Positions 44,011-59,328 of a stretch of 64,000 nt of DNA are shown in pieces (the stretch's first letter is position 1; every line of letters starts with the position of its first letter). Source of the stretch: Batillaria attramentaria. Taxonomy: Eukaryota; Mollusca; Gastropoda; Batillariidae. The notes beneath the pieces are model-generated. The model was not told the DNA's origin, did no database searches, and worked only from the letters and a program-made list of their open reading frames with translations. The translations under genes were made by a program, and so were the position numbers. The DNA is taken from positions 377,501 to 441,500 of the forward strand of contig JACVVK020000335.1 in NCBI GenBank assembly GCA_018292915.2. The letters run 5' to 3'.

Positions 44011-45306
44011 CCAAGAAATTTACACAAATGTACATAACATTCTATACACAAAAATTTACACAAACTGGCAGTCAGATACATTGTACATGTATTGGGCAAT
44101 TCACGGCAAAGTCTTCAATGCAGTGGTTAAATGTCTGACTGTTTAGCATACGCACAGAGCACACTGAAAATTTCACTTTACATTTCTTACAAGATACCTA
44201 GTGCATGATCTACTGTTTGAAGTACTGCATACTTGTACAATGTTTTTTCCTTGGTAATTCTACAGACTCTGGATTAATTACACAACTGACACACAATCCC
44301 AGTCTTGCGCACATCTCTGATTAGGTTCAATGATTTTGATATTTTAAAAAACAGAAAATGAAATATGGTCCAAAACCTTTGAAAACGCACAACAACAAAA
44401 CGGCGACAAAAAAGATGAAAGTTTGATGACATGTCTGTTTGTAGAGAAACTGTGTTTTGTTTTTACACAACACACTTACCAAGCCACATTTACAGATGTA
44501 CATAAATCTACACGTATGCTTACTAGTACCATGGCCTGTCATACACATTCCGATCATCCACTGAACATATCACTGGGTTGTTGATTTTTTTTTTTTTTTT
44601 TTTTAGGGCCACTGCTACACGTTGCCAGGATTGGTACTTGCAGGGCTGGCAACGCTGGCAACCCTAATTAAATCGCTGGCTGCCAGCTGGCAAATCCCCC
44701 TTGCCGGTGCCGGCGCGGGAATAGAAAGCCGTTCTATTTTTCCTGGCAGCCAGCTAGCCACAGGCAGCCCGTACAGCCAACTGACCAATCACTGCCCAAA
44801 GCTTGCAACACCGCAGGCTGCGTGTGCTGCGGAACACTTGCCCGCCAGCAGGCAGCCGAGTACGGCAACATGCAGACTGGTAGTCGTGTAACCGTACGCT
44901 TTACCAAAGTGGGAAACACTGTGAACTAGTCTGACTACACACACATCCTACAACTAACTTAATGGAAAGACATTATGCAAGCTGACTCACTGTAGCAACT
45001 TTCTTTGTGTAAGGGAGGAAAATCGGCATCACAAACGGTATTCTAAATGAACTCTATTTTTTTTTTTTTTTTTTTTTGGGTGGTCGTCTAGAGGTGGTAC
45101 AGTGTCTACCATTATTGAAACTACAATGCTAAACCAGGAACACACACTGAAAAGTTTGTACGTTTAATGGTATACATCAATAGTACATGTATGTACTGGT
45201 TTACCCCCCCCCCCCCCCAAAAAAAAAAAAAAAAAAAAAATTTCCAGCCATTCACTCACAGTCATTGGTTTTCTCACAGAGCTAAATGGTCTACTAAACT
45301 GCTGTC
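44011..45306. other. Intergenic / ATP6V1H 3' flank
   Basis: No gene recognised. 44633-44890 repeats GCTGGCAAC and CTGCCAGC motifs. A poly-T run lies at about 45057-45077. Part of this may be ATP6V1H 3' UTR. Confidence 0.3.
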
Positions 45307-48300
45307 TTATTTGGTATCCCCAGCTGTAACTCCGTTCACTCCTCCTTTGCCTTTGTTTTGCTCCAGCTGTCGTCCAAGGTACTCCCTGAAACAAGGAAGA
45401 AAAAAAAAAAAAAAGCAGTTTGATGAGTCTCTCATTAACTCTTTGACATCGCGAGCTTGGCCAGTGACCTACTTCCTTGCTGACGCGCCGCGAATCGGTT
45501 CGCGGCTCGGTGCCTATGGCTGTTGAGAGTGACGCGAGCCGGCTCACGTCCCGATGTGTAAAAGTTAAAGAGACATTAGACACATCTTGAAAACCTCCTT
45601 ACGTGTATCTTATTCATAAAAGTCATGGATAACTCTTATGAGCCCGAGCCGACAACCCCCTGCCCATTATGTGTTAAAAAGAACAAGCCACTGCACACCA
45701 GTAGCAGCCACTTCAAGCCACTATTACGCAAGGTGTGGGCCTTCCCTGCCAGGCTCCAGACAGCTCCAGATTGCATAACAGTGGCTTGAAGTGGCTTCTA
45801 GTGATATGAAGAGATGAAGTAAAATTGCTATTGTTTGCATGAACTTTTAAGATAAAAGTAAAAATGTCCATGACAAAATGCAATACATCTGTTATAACAT
45901 GTGCTTTAAACAACAACAAATTTGGTGAAAAACATAAACAAAACAGATGAACCAGGCGTGCAGTTCACACATGTATGAACATCAAAGATCTGCAACTCAG
46001 TCCCTCTACATATGCTTGACGTGCTCACTGACATTTCTAACTAGAGTACCATACGACAAATTGTGCCTAAAAAACCAAACCAAATCGTCACAATGCCATG
46101 AAAGATAAATCGTGAACACCTTGTGTCAAAATTAAATTTTGTTTATCTCCTAGTACAACTTGCATTGCTCATAGCCATGTTTCTCGCCAAAACGTTAAAG
46201 AAATGTATAACTTTACAAATAATGATTGAAGTCAACTGTAACGGCGAGCTCTCTAAAGAAGATGTAAATTGTAACCATCAGAGTTTGTCAAGGAAAACCA
46301 TGCCACCCATAAAATGGCTAAAACAATGCAAAAAAAAAAAACCCAGACAAATGCTGAAAATTCTCAGCAGGAAGCTGAACAAAAGTGAATAACAATACTT
46401 ACTACCCTGTCAGCGCAAATATCGTACAAAATGCTCTCGCCTAATTAAACACACAAGTGTATGTCACAAGAATAACTATCCTGTGATACTGCGTGAAAAA
46501 GGAAAGATAAGAAGCCCCACAGTTCAGCGTCTAGGAAACACTATACACATGCTATGTCGAACTAACATGCCCGCCACAAGAAAGAGAATATTCCACATCT
46601 AACTCTTAAACAAACAACCAACACACCCCCATTGTGCCTTTGCAATAACACTGTCTGACAGAAAGATTTCCGAACTGTGCTTCCTCAAGAGTAAGTCAAA
46701 ACTATAAAACTATGTGCCCCTCTCTCTCTCTCTCCCTGTCAAGTCGGATTCGGTGAGTTGTTCTCACCGGGGCAGCTTGAACTTTCCGAAACAGCGCTGT
46801 GATGATTATCATTTTTAGCTAATTGGCAGTCTTGCAGTGATTGGATTATCATCAAGTCTGGTGGACATGTGCGCTGATGAAAATGCCTACCAGTGGGACA
46901 ATTTTCAGACAGATTTGTGGAGTATTTCAAGCTGTGTTGATCGCTTTCCTGGGAAGGCGAGCTGTACTGAAAGCAAGCATGCGTGTGAACACAGTACACG
47001 TGTGTTCGTGTACTCTGTCGCTATTGCTGACTGCTGTGATCGCGACACTTTTGTGGAGCTCAGGCGACATCGAGAGAAATCCAGGACCTGTACTCAATCC
47101 TGATATGGCAGAAATACTTCATCAAGTGCCTGAATCAAGTGGACAGTCGTCAGAGACAATACAGGGGCAGTTTGACACTTTGATGCACGCCATCAGCTCA
47201 CAAGGAAAGAAATTTCTGATAACCTGGTTTTGCATGGTAAACATATTTTGGACAAGATGGCTGCCAACCACAAGCAACCTGTGTAATTAGTTGATCATTA
47301 TATTCCGTAATTACTTTCTCTGTTTGTAGTTCCATGTGCTGCCCTGCTGGGAACAGCTCCCGAACCCAGTTGTTCATGGGTCAATGGCCTAAACAATAAA
47401 CAATTTGAGTCTTGAGTCTGTCAAGTCGAGAGGTCGGTGGTCTAGTGTTTAAGAGACCTGTCACCAATGCGAGAGGTTGGGGGTTCAAGTCCCACTCGGG
47501 GCAAAGAATTTTTCCTTCTCGTATGTGGCACCATTCATTTGGGCTGATCGTCGTGGGGTTCTCTCCGGGTACTCCGGCTTCCTTCCTCTCTGCTTTGGAA
47601 ATGTTCAGCCCACCAAATTTAAAAAATAATTGCAATTCTAAATTCTTAAATTTAAATTTAACTGAGCTGACCCTTCGCACCACGTGACTGTAAAAGTGTA
47701 ATGTGTTTATGTCCAGTGTGTGAGAGAATGCGTGTGATTCACGTGAGCGTGCGTGTTGGGTTCAGTTTGCGGCGCTTTGAGCCAATTCATGAAATTGGGT
47801 AAAGCGCCTATACAATACTTATTATTATTATTATTAAGTTTGCAAATAGGCACAGTCATTTGTGTTGTGAATACTAAAAGTAAAACTGAATTAAAAACAA
47901 TAAATCAGCACCCACACAATGTACCTTGTAGCTTCTTCTGCCTTGTAAAACTGTATGTGTAAAATTATCCCATGAAATGACGAATACTGAAGTAAATCAC
48001 CTGCATTATTTTTTTTCTTAAACAGCATGTGTACCGTACACTTATAACAAATATTTATCATCTACAAGAAACAGGCTGGGGAACTGCTGAGGGAAGAAAA
48101 AAAAAGACTGAAACCTAGGCTGGGGTGCAGAGGCAGCGCCCTGCTGGGGGAACACAGGGCAATGCCCCATTTAAGAGATCAAATTTTAGCATTTCTAAAG
48201 GCATTCGATTTTGTAGCCTCTCCCGGCACCCTAACGAAAAATACTGTCTTGATAGGAATGATAATGACATGCAAATCTTCAAAAATTAAGTTTGACTGTC

Positions 48301-49644
48301 CCATATATGGCATTACATGTATCATGATAGTGCATGCAACCTTTTTCCTCCTACCTTTTCTTTGACTGAAACCTGGATTTTTTTGGCTGAAAGGATAGGA
48401 AATTTGGCTGAAAATTGCCAAATGACTGAAAATTCCCCAGCCTTAAGAAAGAAAAAACATTGCTTTGGGGGCCAAAGAAAAACTCATCATAACTCAAGCA
48501 AGCAGCTGTGGTGAGTTGGTGCCAAAATTACTAAAAACGGACAAAACACACACTGTTGATAAATGTTGAAAAAAAAAAAATTTTTTTTTTTTTTTTTTTA
48601 AACCCTACATGAAGTAAACCCTTGGCAACTGAACAAAACCTTACCAGTTGTGGACCATGAGTTTTTGGACAGCTAGCAGAGCCTCGTATCGCACGTTGGG
48701 ATCTTCATGAGTAAGGTATTGCATCACCAGCTGTTTGGCCCCGAGCTGTTCTATGACGCTGCAAACATGGACACAGGCAAAGCATCAGTAAAATTTCTTC
48801 AAAAGGAAAGAGAGGTATATACCTTGTCACAAACAGCCTAATAGTTTGCTTGCCCTTGTGCTGTCTATTCTGTTCCGTGAAATATTGATCCCGGCTGGGG
48901 CCAAATATTTGTGCTGGCTTTTTCATCGTTGCCCCGTTCTTTGATATCACCCGTATGTGGTGGAAAAGGACGTTAAACCCCCAAACAGCCACCCACCCCA
49001 CCCCACCCTGTGAAATATTAATGATATTGTCTCATAATTCACGACAGGTATGCAACTTTGGGGTTTCGGTTTTTTTTTTTTTTGGGGGTGGGGGGGGGGT
49101 TTGTAATAGAGTACTTTATTGTTCTTTGGGGGGAATTCGAGCTAATAAACGGCAAAACGGAGTATACCGAAAATTTTTGTAATCTCAAGTACTCACTGTT
49201 TGCCATGCGGATAGTAGCGGACATACTCTCCGATGTCATGTGCAGCTACTGACAGAATCAGGGCGTCACGGCTTGTCTCGAGCAATCGTACCAAGATCCT
49301 GTAAAACAGACAGACAATACAATGTCCATGCAGCATGAAATGAAAAGATAAATATACAATCAGAAAACAGACAGACATATCCGATCAATCACCATTTGCC
49401 ACATGCATGCAGCGCCCCCTACGACAATGTACATGTACACAGACAAAATTCTAATGTTTACGCACTTGAGCAGTTCGTAGTTCTTCTCGTTGAGGCGTAC
49501 GGCGTTTTCTCTCCAGAATCTGTCAGACTTGTGTACCGGACTCCATTCCAGTCGACCCGACTTCACTTCATTCACATACTCGTCAAATGAACTGCAACAA
49601 CATTGAATCAGTGAATGGCTATTACTAACAACAATCTGCGTACA

Positions 49645-49681
<37 letters not shown>

Positions 49682-52600
49682 ATGTGCATGTGTGTGTGTG
49701 AAGTATTGTCTTAACTTTTTCGTGACCATGCCCCCAGCATTTGTGCAGAATCCTTGCATACCGTTACCAACCACACACCTAGACTCTGGGCGCTGACGTG
49801 TGAGAGATGTTGTTACCAAGCACCCACAACCCATGGTATCTCTGCCCTCACTGTGACCCCAATGCCCAATTTTTCCAATCAAAAATATTTTTCCGTAAAA
49901 GTGCTTGTAATTATCCTTCAAACCAGGAAACATCTGAGGAAGACCTCTTTCCAAAACAATGAAAAATTGCTACAATCGCCCCGGTTGGCAAGGGTTGTGC
50001 ACACACACAGCGCCTGGGTCACGGGGGAGTTCCACGGCGCGCGGTCAACATCCGCAATCGCGTTTGTAGATTCCCCCTTTGTCTTTCACTGTACGACATC
50101 TACTGTGTTGCTCATCCAGAGGCAAAATTCTCCTACCAGAGAACCGAGTTATTACAAAAGGAATGAAACAGTACAGGAAATGTTTTCAAATGCTTTGAAA
50201 ATGTTCAGCCCACCAAATTTGAAAAATAAATGCAATTCTAAATTCCGAAATTTAAAAAGCTGAGCTGACACTTCGCACCAAGTGATTGTAATGTGTTTTT
50301 GTCCAGTGTGCGAGAGAATGCGTGTGATTCACGTGTGCGTGCGTGTTGGGTTCAGTTCGTGGCGCTTTGAGCCGAATCATGAAATGGGTAAAGTGCCTAT
50401 ACAATACTCATTATTATTATTATTATTAGTATCTTTCCTGAAGCCACGCTTCCAATGAACAAAGACCTGCAATGGGTTCCACCCATGACCTGGGAGGAAT
50501 ACCACTGGAGCTGGCGAAGAGTTGGACACCAAAAAAAAAACCCCAAAAAACAAAAGCTGCAATCTTTTCCGAACAAACATGATAAGAATAAATATATCTA
50601 GATGTGCCTATTGATGAGCCACCAGTTCTTGCACTCTTTTCTCCAGGATAAAATAATGTTAGCGTTCTCACCTGAGATCCTGCACAGAAGCAGCCAGTTT
50701 CTCGTTCAGGTAGTTCAGGTCCTCGAGAAGATCCTGGTCATCGATCTTGCGACCTTCCAGCAGCTCCAGCTGTTTCTGCAGCTTGGCGCGCACCATTGCC
50801 AGTGCGTTCTCCTGCACAATCTCTTTCTCCTCTGGCTTCTCAAACATGTTCTTGAACACATGAATATGAGAGACATTTATGTCCTGCTGTGTAATACTGC
50901 AACAGCTAAGAGACAAGTCCTTCTACTGAGTAATACTGCAACAGCTACTTACATATTCACCACAACAGAAGGACTCCTCGACCTCTATATGTTGGATGTA
51001 CAAAGAAGTGATACATGTTTGTTATTTAAATCAGATAGATTTTTTAAATATATGTGACCTTCCATGAGAAAACGGGGCTTAAGTGCAAAATTTTCAATTT
51101 TTTGTTTTTTGAGCCATCTTAAAGAAACAGCCTTGCTCTTTACAGTGCAAAAAATCTCCTTTTAAGACATCATGATTTAAGGGCAGAACTACCTGATTCG
51201 GGCAAAATCTCAGTATCGACCAGATAGCACCCGCTGATCTTTGTTAGCCTCTAGCTCGGAACAGCGGCGTGCGTCTTACGCCGGGTTTTCTTGTGGACGG
51301 TCACATATATTATTTACGACTTGTTTTATTGTCTTCTTTTTATTTTAGTCTGGCGAAGAAGGACCTTGATTAGCTGCGAAATAGTATTTCTTGCTTGCAC
51401 GGAATTAAGCCCTAACCAACTAACAAACAAACAACAACAGAAAGAAAAAAAAAAGGGGGGGATCCCTAAAAGCAAGAAAATACAATGCTCCACCTACCCT
51501 GAATGTGGCAAGGATGATTCGAGCGACCTTCTCTCTTCCACTCTCACTCAAGATGTCCACCAGTGTAGGTATAATGTTCAACCTGTGATGACCGAAAATA
51601 AGCAATAAATATTGTAAATAAAAGCGACATAAAAGGGACAGAAACCACTTAACTTTCACAAAGGACGGCACAGGTCAACGTTTCGGCTTTCACCTTCCTC
51701 AGGACACAAATGGGACATAACTTCAACAAACAAACAAAAGTTGGGTTGTTTGTTGTTGTTTTTTTACTATTGTTTTCTGGTTCTTTTCTCGCCCACCATT
51801 TCATTTCATCCCCCCCCCCCTCCCCCCCCCCCCCCCCACCCCCCCCTGCGCCGTGTATGTCAGTACATCCGCAGATTTACCTTTTGTCTGTTTGTTGCAG
51901 TTATGTCCCATTTCTTTGTGGGTTCCTCGCCTTGCCAATTCGGTAAGGCTGACACACTACAATTTATATACATCTCTCCTACTTGAATACTTTTGAACAA
52001 CAATAAATGAATTTTTTATACTAAGAGACCATATACCCTCGACATTTACAAAAGGACCCTAAAAAATACAGAGAGCGTCCCAAGGACCCTGGTATTTTCG
52101 AATCACAGGAAACACTGGAAATCATTAGGACAGACTATTTTGAGTATGCAGACGCACTCGTAAGCACAACTGTTCCGGAAGTTCTTTTTTGTGACGCCTA
52201 ATAATGTTGAAACAGAAAATTCATGCTGCATGACATTGTATTGTCTGTCTGTGTATGTGTGTGAAAGTATAGATGTGTGTGTATGCGTATGTGCTGTATG
52301 TATGCATATAGATAGGTATACATTTGTCTGTGTCCTTACAGGTGCCAGTGTAAACATACATCCATATGTTAAGAGTAGATAAATTTGTCTATATTGGTAC
52401 AGTTGTATAGTCGTATATGTTGATGCTGTGCAGCCATGTGCCCAACCAAAAAGAAGAAAAAAAAAGAAAAAAAAAAAATTCATAAGGGCACTCACTTGTT
52501 CATTCTCTCCACAACTTGTGGGTTGAAGGTGAGACACCAGATACAAAAGATGAGCTGGTAACGGATCTGGAAACCGATTCTGCCGGTGCCCGCCAGCACG

Positions 52601-55600
52601 GAGACAATTCTGCAAATGTTTCCATTCAAAGTCACACATCACCTTAACTCATTTAGCCCTACGCAGGTACATGTACCTGTGCGAGGAACCCGCCGCGTAT
52701 GCCTATGCAGGTACATGTACCTGCGAGCTAGTGAAAATTTCTACTCGCTTCTCATTGGCCAGACTACTGAATATTCATGAAGCAAGGGGCACTACTCTGC
52801 TGTGCACTTCCTTTCCTTTGTATCGATCAGGTCTACACATGGGTTTGAGCAATTTTGTGTTTTTTTTAACTGACTGACTGGCTAGGCAAAAAAGTGCCCA
52901 GGACAGGGACAGCATTCAGGCCTGGAACCAGTAAGGGCTGAAAGGGTTAAAGACAACAGCATCAGCTGTCAGTATAAAAACACATTGGAAGCAAAATTCT
53001 CGGAACAACCTGGCGCCTCTCGAACTTATTGTAAATCTTGGTGCTGATACCACACCCTCTTCACACGCAAAGCTGGCAGAGTCCATACAGGTTCACAGTC
53101 TCAAAAATTCATGACTTTTCGAGGCCAACTCTCCTGTTTTCCATGACACCGTCCTCGCCCTCTTTCACACTGACACACACGAGGGTAGAAATTATGAGCT
53201 TATCCAAGTTATCGCAGTCAGCAAGACCAATGTTCAGAGGTAGTCATTAGCCTTATGGGAAGGCAGTTTGTTGATATTTTTGGCAATCAGTCCAATGAGT
53301 AATCACCAAGCTGACTGCTTCACTGTTGGGCTCAAAATAGCTTCCATAAAATTCCGAAATTCCCTGACTTTTCATGACTCTTGAGATGATTTCATGACTT
53401 TCCAGGCCTGGAAAAGCTATTTCCAAATTCCATGACTTTACCAGGATTCCATGACCTGTACGGACCCTGGCTGGTTGCAAAACACCCTTTAAAGTAGAAG
53501 AAAAAAACTATGAACGGGGGGGGGATGAAAGCACTCCACAAAACGTGAATCAAATAAAGTCTCTGCCGCTACGTTCGTGGTGAGTTCTGAGGGGAAAAAC
53601 TCTGCTTACAAAGCTCTAAGGGAGTTTGCCAAATGAATAAATCGTTAAAATAATGTTCATTTTTGGCTGCTGCGACCATTTTTGCGACAATGTGGTTTCA
53701 AACAGTGGAGGAATATAACTTTCTTCGGCGTAACACTTCCATAGCTGTACTACACGTCAATACAACCAAGTCGCTAAAAATAGCCACCCATCACCACTGT
53801 CTAGTTGGTGTTCAGTCCACAACCAAACGACGTCATCTGTTCAGTGTGCTTCTACGTACATGTATAGAACAACGCATGCTTCCAGATGCTATCCTGTGTC
53901 CCAAAAGCAGGCTGGGGAACTGCTGAAGGAAAAAAAAAAGACTGAAACCTAGGCCAGGGTGCAGCAGTAGCACACTACTGTCGGACCACAGGGGCAACAC
54001 TCCACTTCAGAAAAACAAATTTTAGCATTTTAAAGGTATTTAGTAGCCTCTTCTGGACCCAGAAGTTAAATTTATACTGCCTTGGTACTGACATGCAAGC
54101 CTTCAAAACTGAAGTCCCATATACCATTACATGATTAGGTGTGCAACCTTTCCCCCCCCCCCCCCCCTTTTTTTTTTTTTTTTAGCTGAAAGGATAGGAA
54201 ATTTGACTGAAAATTGCCAAATGACTGACAATTCCCCAGCCTGCAAAATACCGATTCTGATGCCTCGATTAAGTGCATTCAATACAAAATTTTCCACACA
54301 ATGCTGTATGCCTGACAAACGTAATGAGACTTTAGGGGCCATGAAAGAGTAAACACACTTACGTTGATATTCCATCCACGTCAACAAAGACGTGGCGATA
54401 CGCATCAACTCGCATCATCATCTGCAGACAGCGGGCTGTGGTCTGAAGGTACTCGTTACTGCTGGGGTACTGCAAGTGAAAAACACGGAACAATGGGGTA
54501 TATATGTGTGCAACAACAGTTCCAAGTATAAACTTTTCTACATTAGGATGAGGGGCTCTCAAACTGTGCCAGAAATGTGCTTCAAACAGACACTGGTAAT
54601 TACTGGTTTTAGCAAACCTACCAAAGACTACTGTAGAGGTCTATTATGTTTATTTTCCTGGTTTTGGAAACTGGGCCCGTATGTAGAACTCGAGGTTAAT
54701 TTAACCAACGGCTACGGGCCTAACCCAGACTAGGACTACAAAACAAAATTAAATTAAAAAAAGGAAGTGAAGAAAGAAAGACAAAAATCCTTCCAGAACG
54801 GCTTAGGCACCATGATGGAATGGACCCGCTTCCTTATTTAAAACAAACAAAAAAAACCCCAGAAAATTTAACCCTTAAGCTAGTTTAGTTCGAGGTTAGA
54901 CTCTAACCCGGGGCTAAACTCCCTAACCCTTTTACATGCGGGTCCTGGGCGACAAGAATGTGGAAAACCCGATATCCCAAAGGTTTTACCCATCAGCAGA
55001 TCTACAGTTTCCCTCATATCCTATCAATGACGGAGTGACAGAGAGCTATGATTTTACACATTTCTCAACGACATTATGCTGTTGTTATTGTCAGCAGCCC
55101 TGGAAGGTGTAAAATGCTGATGTGCAATGAAAATGACAAGAAGAATATGGTGAGTAAAATACTTGGTAAGTTTTACAACACTTTTTGCACATTTCAAGGC
55201 CCTCTGATGCAAAGTAAAGCAGCACTGTTCTTAGCAGCACCGGCACGCATGAGGTTTAGTGAAGATGGTCGTACATCAAAACTGAAACTGGTTAGACTTT
55301 GTTTTTTGCTCCTTGGTTATCGACCAGACCTCCAAATTCAAGAATTTTTTTGTGTAAAATGTGGTCGAAAAGTAAACATCGATATGGTAGCCACCCAGAT
55401 CAGTCTGTGAGCTTAGACCTATTACTATTTAACTCTTTCGTGACGGGACACTTTGATCAAAGGTACAGCCACGCATCACCCACGGGTCATCAAAATTGAA
55501 TTTTCTGACCATTTTTCATGAAGTACACAAATCAGCTGAATTGTCAAGCGTGTGTTTCTTCAGCAGGCTTGCTAGAGAGGTTTGTTCACATAATATTAAT

Positions 55601-58600
55601 AATAATAATGAGCATTGTATAGGCGCTTTACCCAATTTCTTGAATCGGCTCAAAGTGCCATGAACTGAACCCAACACGCACGCTCACCTGAATCACACGC
55701 ATTCTCTCACACACTGGACATAAACACATTACAATCACGTGGTGCGAAGGGTCAGCTCAGCTATTTAAATTTCGGAATTTAGAATTGCATTTATTTTTGA
55801 AATTTGGTGGGCTGAACATTTCCATAGCAGAGGGGGAGGAAGCCGGAGTACCCGGAGAGAACCCCCGACGATCGGCCCGAATGAACCGTGCCACATAAGA
55901 GAAGGGGAAAAAATCTTTGTCCCGAATGGGACTCGAACCTGACCTCTCGCATTGGTGACAAGTCTCTTAACCACTAGACCACCGACCGCCCCAATGCAGT
56001 CAATTCACTGCAGTTTCATGGGGGCCGGCCCATGCATGGGCAGCTCTGAGGTACCGGCAATCCCAGTGACAACAGAGTTAACTGTACTACTACTATGCAT
56101 AAAGTACGATCCAATGTCCAGTAACATCCATACGGAAACATACCGGCTGTTTCAGCTGGTCTCTCAACCAGATCAGGTAACTCTGTAGGCTCTTCTTCTC
56201 CATCAGCTCTTTGCTCCAGCAGGCTATCTTGGCTACAATACGTGCAGCCTGCAAACACAGTCAATATACAGTTTTGAATGTTTGATTGTCATCATCCAAG
56301 GTATGCATTTGTTTCTTGATTAATGTTTAAAAAAAAAAAAGGGGGGGGGGGGCGTGGGGGGCTGAAATTAGAAATGAAAATGATTGATTAAGCAAGGAGG
56401 AGCATAACTTCTTTCTTTACAGTCAACACTGTGTTTTCACCAGCGAAGCGTATTCTCAGTGGCTTAGTGGTATGGGCCAGGCCTATGAAGCACCCTGAAC
56501 ACAAAAACAGTGCAGGTCAGGCAAAAGAGCAGCATAGAATTCAGACACTATCTACAACATCCAACATAACCAAATCCAATTTCTATTTCCAATTTCCAAA
56601 TCCATTTTCTTTCAATAATAATAAAATAGTTTGATTTGATGTTCAGATGGCACCAGGAGGCGGTGCTAGTCTCCAGTATGTGTTGCCACGTTTACCTGCA
56701 AATTTCTAACATTACCTGATACACGATGAATTTGTCGTCACGGTCAAGGAGGTGGAAGAACGGCTGCCACACAGACTCTTTGCGCTTCTTCGCATACTCT
56801 TTGAAGATGTCCACTCTTGTTCGATCCTCCTGTGAAAGATTCAAGTTGCAGTGTGAAATGATATACAAACAAGCAAATTCATGTTTTTGCACAGATGAAT
56901 AACAAAGAAGGGCACATTTGCTGAATATGATTCAGTCAGATGCACTGCACTGAATGTGTAGATCATCTAAAAGTATGCATATCAACAATTATGCTGAATG
57001 CTATTTATTTCTAGTGAAGGAAAACTAGGACCAGAATAAGATCTTATTAAAACTGTTCAGCCCTGAAAGTCCGATTTTTTCCATGCTAGCTCTTGGCTAG
57101 TGACTCCAAATTTTTACCAACCAAACTAGAAAACTTACTGGCCAAACTTCAAAGTTTAAAAATTTGCAAGTGCACACACACACACACAAAAAGACCAGGA
57201 GGTGTTTCTGCCTTCGAAGCTGACAGCTTGTTTGCTTTTGATCTGGTGAACTTCACGAATAGATGGCAGCTTCGAACACTGATTCGCCAAATTCAGGCTT
57301 GGAAGTAACCAAGGGAACCCATTCTTCAAGTGACGAACCCACCTCTCACTGTTCAGATTCTAAAGGGGCGAATCAGAAAACTAGCAATGCTGTGACGCTG
57401 AAAAATTGACTTTTGTTTTGCTGCACTTGCATCTGGCGAGTAAGTTTTTAACTTTACTCGCCAGAATTTTCTTCACCCACTATGGCGAGTAAAATACTCG
57501 ATACTTTCAGGGCTGCATCTGTGTTGTTTAAATTTTATCTTAACCTGCAAGGCATCATCCAGCATGGTCAGGATGTACTGAAGGGTCTGGTCTTTGGCGA
57601 TCTTCTCTATCAGGTTGCGGAAAATGGCTGCAAACTGCACACACACAAGAATAAGAAGGGTATTCGTTCATGATTTGTTTTGCAGAAGCCCAACTAAATG
57701 CAGGTTGCTCTATCAACAAATGATGAATTCTTAATACGTTGACCCTCTAAGCGTGTGATACTGATAGTAATACTGTAGTGGCAGAACTTCATGTAACCAA
57801 CCCTGGTAGAGCTGAGCCCAGAATATTCCAGGCTACCCCTATCAGTCTATGGCTTTTTCAGCATAAAACGAATTAATTCAGCAACACCAGTTCTTTGTTA
57901 AAATTCTTTGACATGAGGGTGATACTGATCTTCTTCTTCTTCTGCGTTCCCTGGATACTGATCAAAAGGCAGCCACTGCTGAACTGAAAACTGTGCTACA
58001 AATACTACTAGTGAATTATTACGATAGTGACAAACACTAAAACAAATCATTCACAATTAAATTTCAAGTGATAAAATGATTTGACTAATAATATTTTTTC
58101 AAGTAAAAAAGACACCATTTTACTAGGACTAAGACCTTACCTGCATTGGGTTGGAAGATATAAGATTGCTCCTCTCCTCTGGGCTGACTTTGTCAAAGTT
58201 TGTGATGAAGTTGTAGACATCATTTGAAATCATCTGGCCACTGTGAAAAAAAAAAAAAACTAGAGAGGCAAAAGCCCCCATGGCTCCCTTGTGACAAGGG
58301 TCAAGGTCATTCACAAGTGTATGTTTGTAAAGCTATTATCACTATCATCACGGCAAGTAAAGTGTCTCTGGCGTTCCAAGTTCCTGGCAATATTACAATT
58401 TTCCCCCCAAACAGTTTGCATGGCCTTGACCTTGGGTCAAGGTCATTAAAATGAGCTCACATCAATGTCTATTATTATGCTAAGTTTGACGCCTCTAGTA
58501 TTTGTAGTTCCTCCGAAAACGGTAATGTTAAAATTCACAACAGCGTTAATGACCTTGACCTTCAGTCAAGGTCATTCAAAAAGGTTGGTCTCATTGCAGT

Positions 58601-59259
58601 CTATCATCATGCCCTATTTGGTGCCTCAACTGTTTGTTGTTTCCGAGAAAATGCCAAGGTTAAAGCCTCCCCAAAACAGCTTGCATGGCCTTGACCTTGA
58701 CTAAAAGTCATTGAACACAGGTATGTCAGTGAAGGTGTTGCCAATGTCTATCATCATGCAAAGTTTGATACTTCTGGTTCTTCTACATTCCGAAAAAAAT
58801 GCAAATGTAAAAATTTCCAAACAGACTGCTTTAATGACCTTGACCTTGGGTCAAGGTCAATTAAAATGGTATGTGTGCATAGGTCTTATCACTGTCTATC
58901 AGCACGCCAAGTTTGGCGCCTCTGCTGTTTGTTATTTCTGAGAAAATGCCAATGTTAAGGTTTCACAAAAATAGCTTGTATGGCCTTGACCTTGACACAA
59001 GGCCATTGCATACATGTATATCTGTAAAGTTCTGATCAATGTCTATCATCATGCAAAGTTTCAAACCTCTGGTCTTTGTAGATTCCGTGAAAATGCCAAT
59101 GTAAAATTTTCAAACAGACAGCGTTAGTGACCTTGACCTTGAGTCAAGGTCATTCAAAATGATATGTTTTGAAAGGTCTTATGGTTGTCTATCAGCATGC
59201 CAAGTTTGGTGTCTCTGCTGTTTGTAGTTTCTGAGAAAACGACAACGTTAAAGTTTTCT

Positions 59260-59328
<69 letters not shown>

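Noticed and set aside
45167..45583. Long frames over the last ATP6V1H exon on both strands
   Set aside because: They are in other frames than the true exon (45307-45385) and depend on homopolymer runs.
54131..54408. Frames over the C-run/T-run at 54150-54185
   Set aside because: They lie inside the MITE at 53908-54243 and depend on homopolymers.
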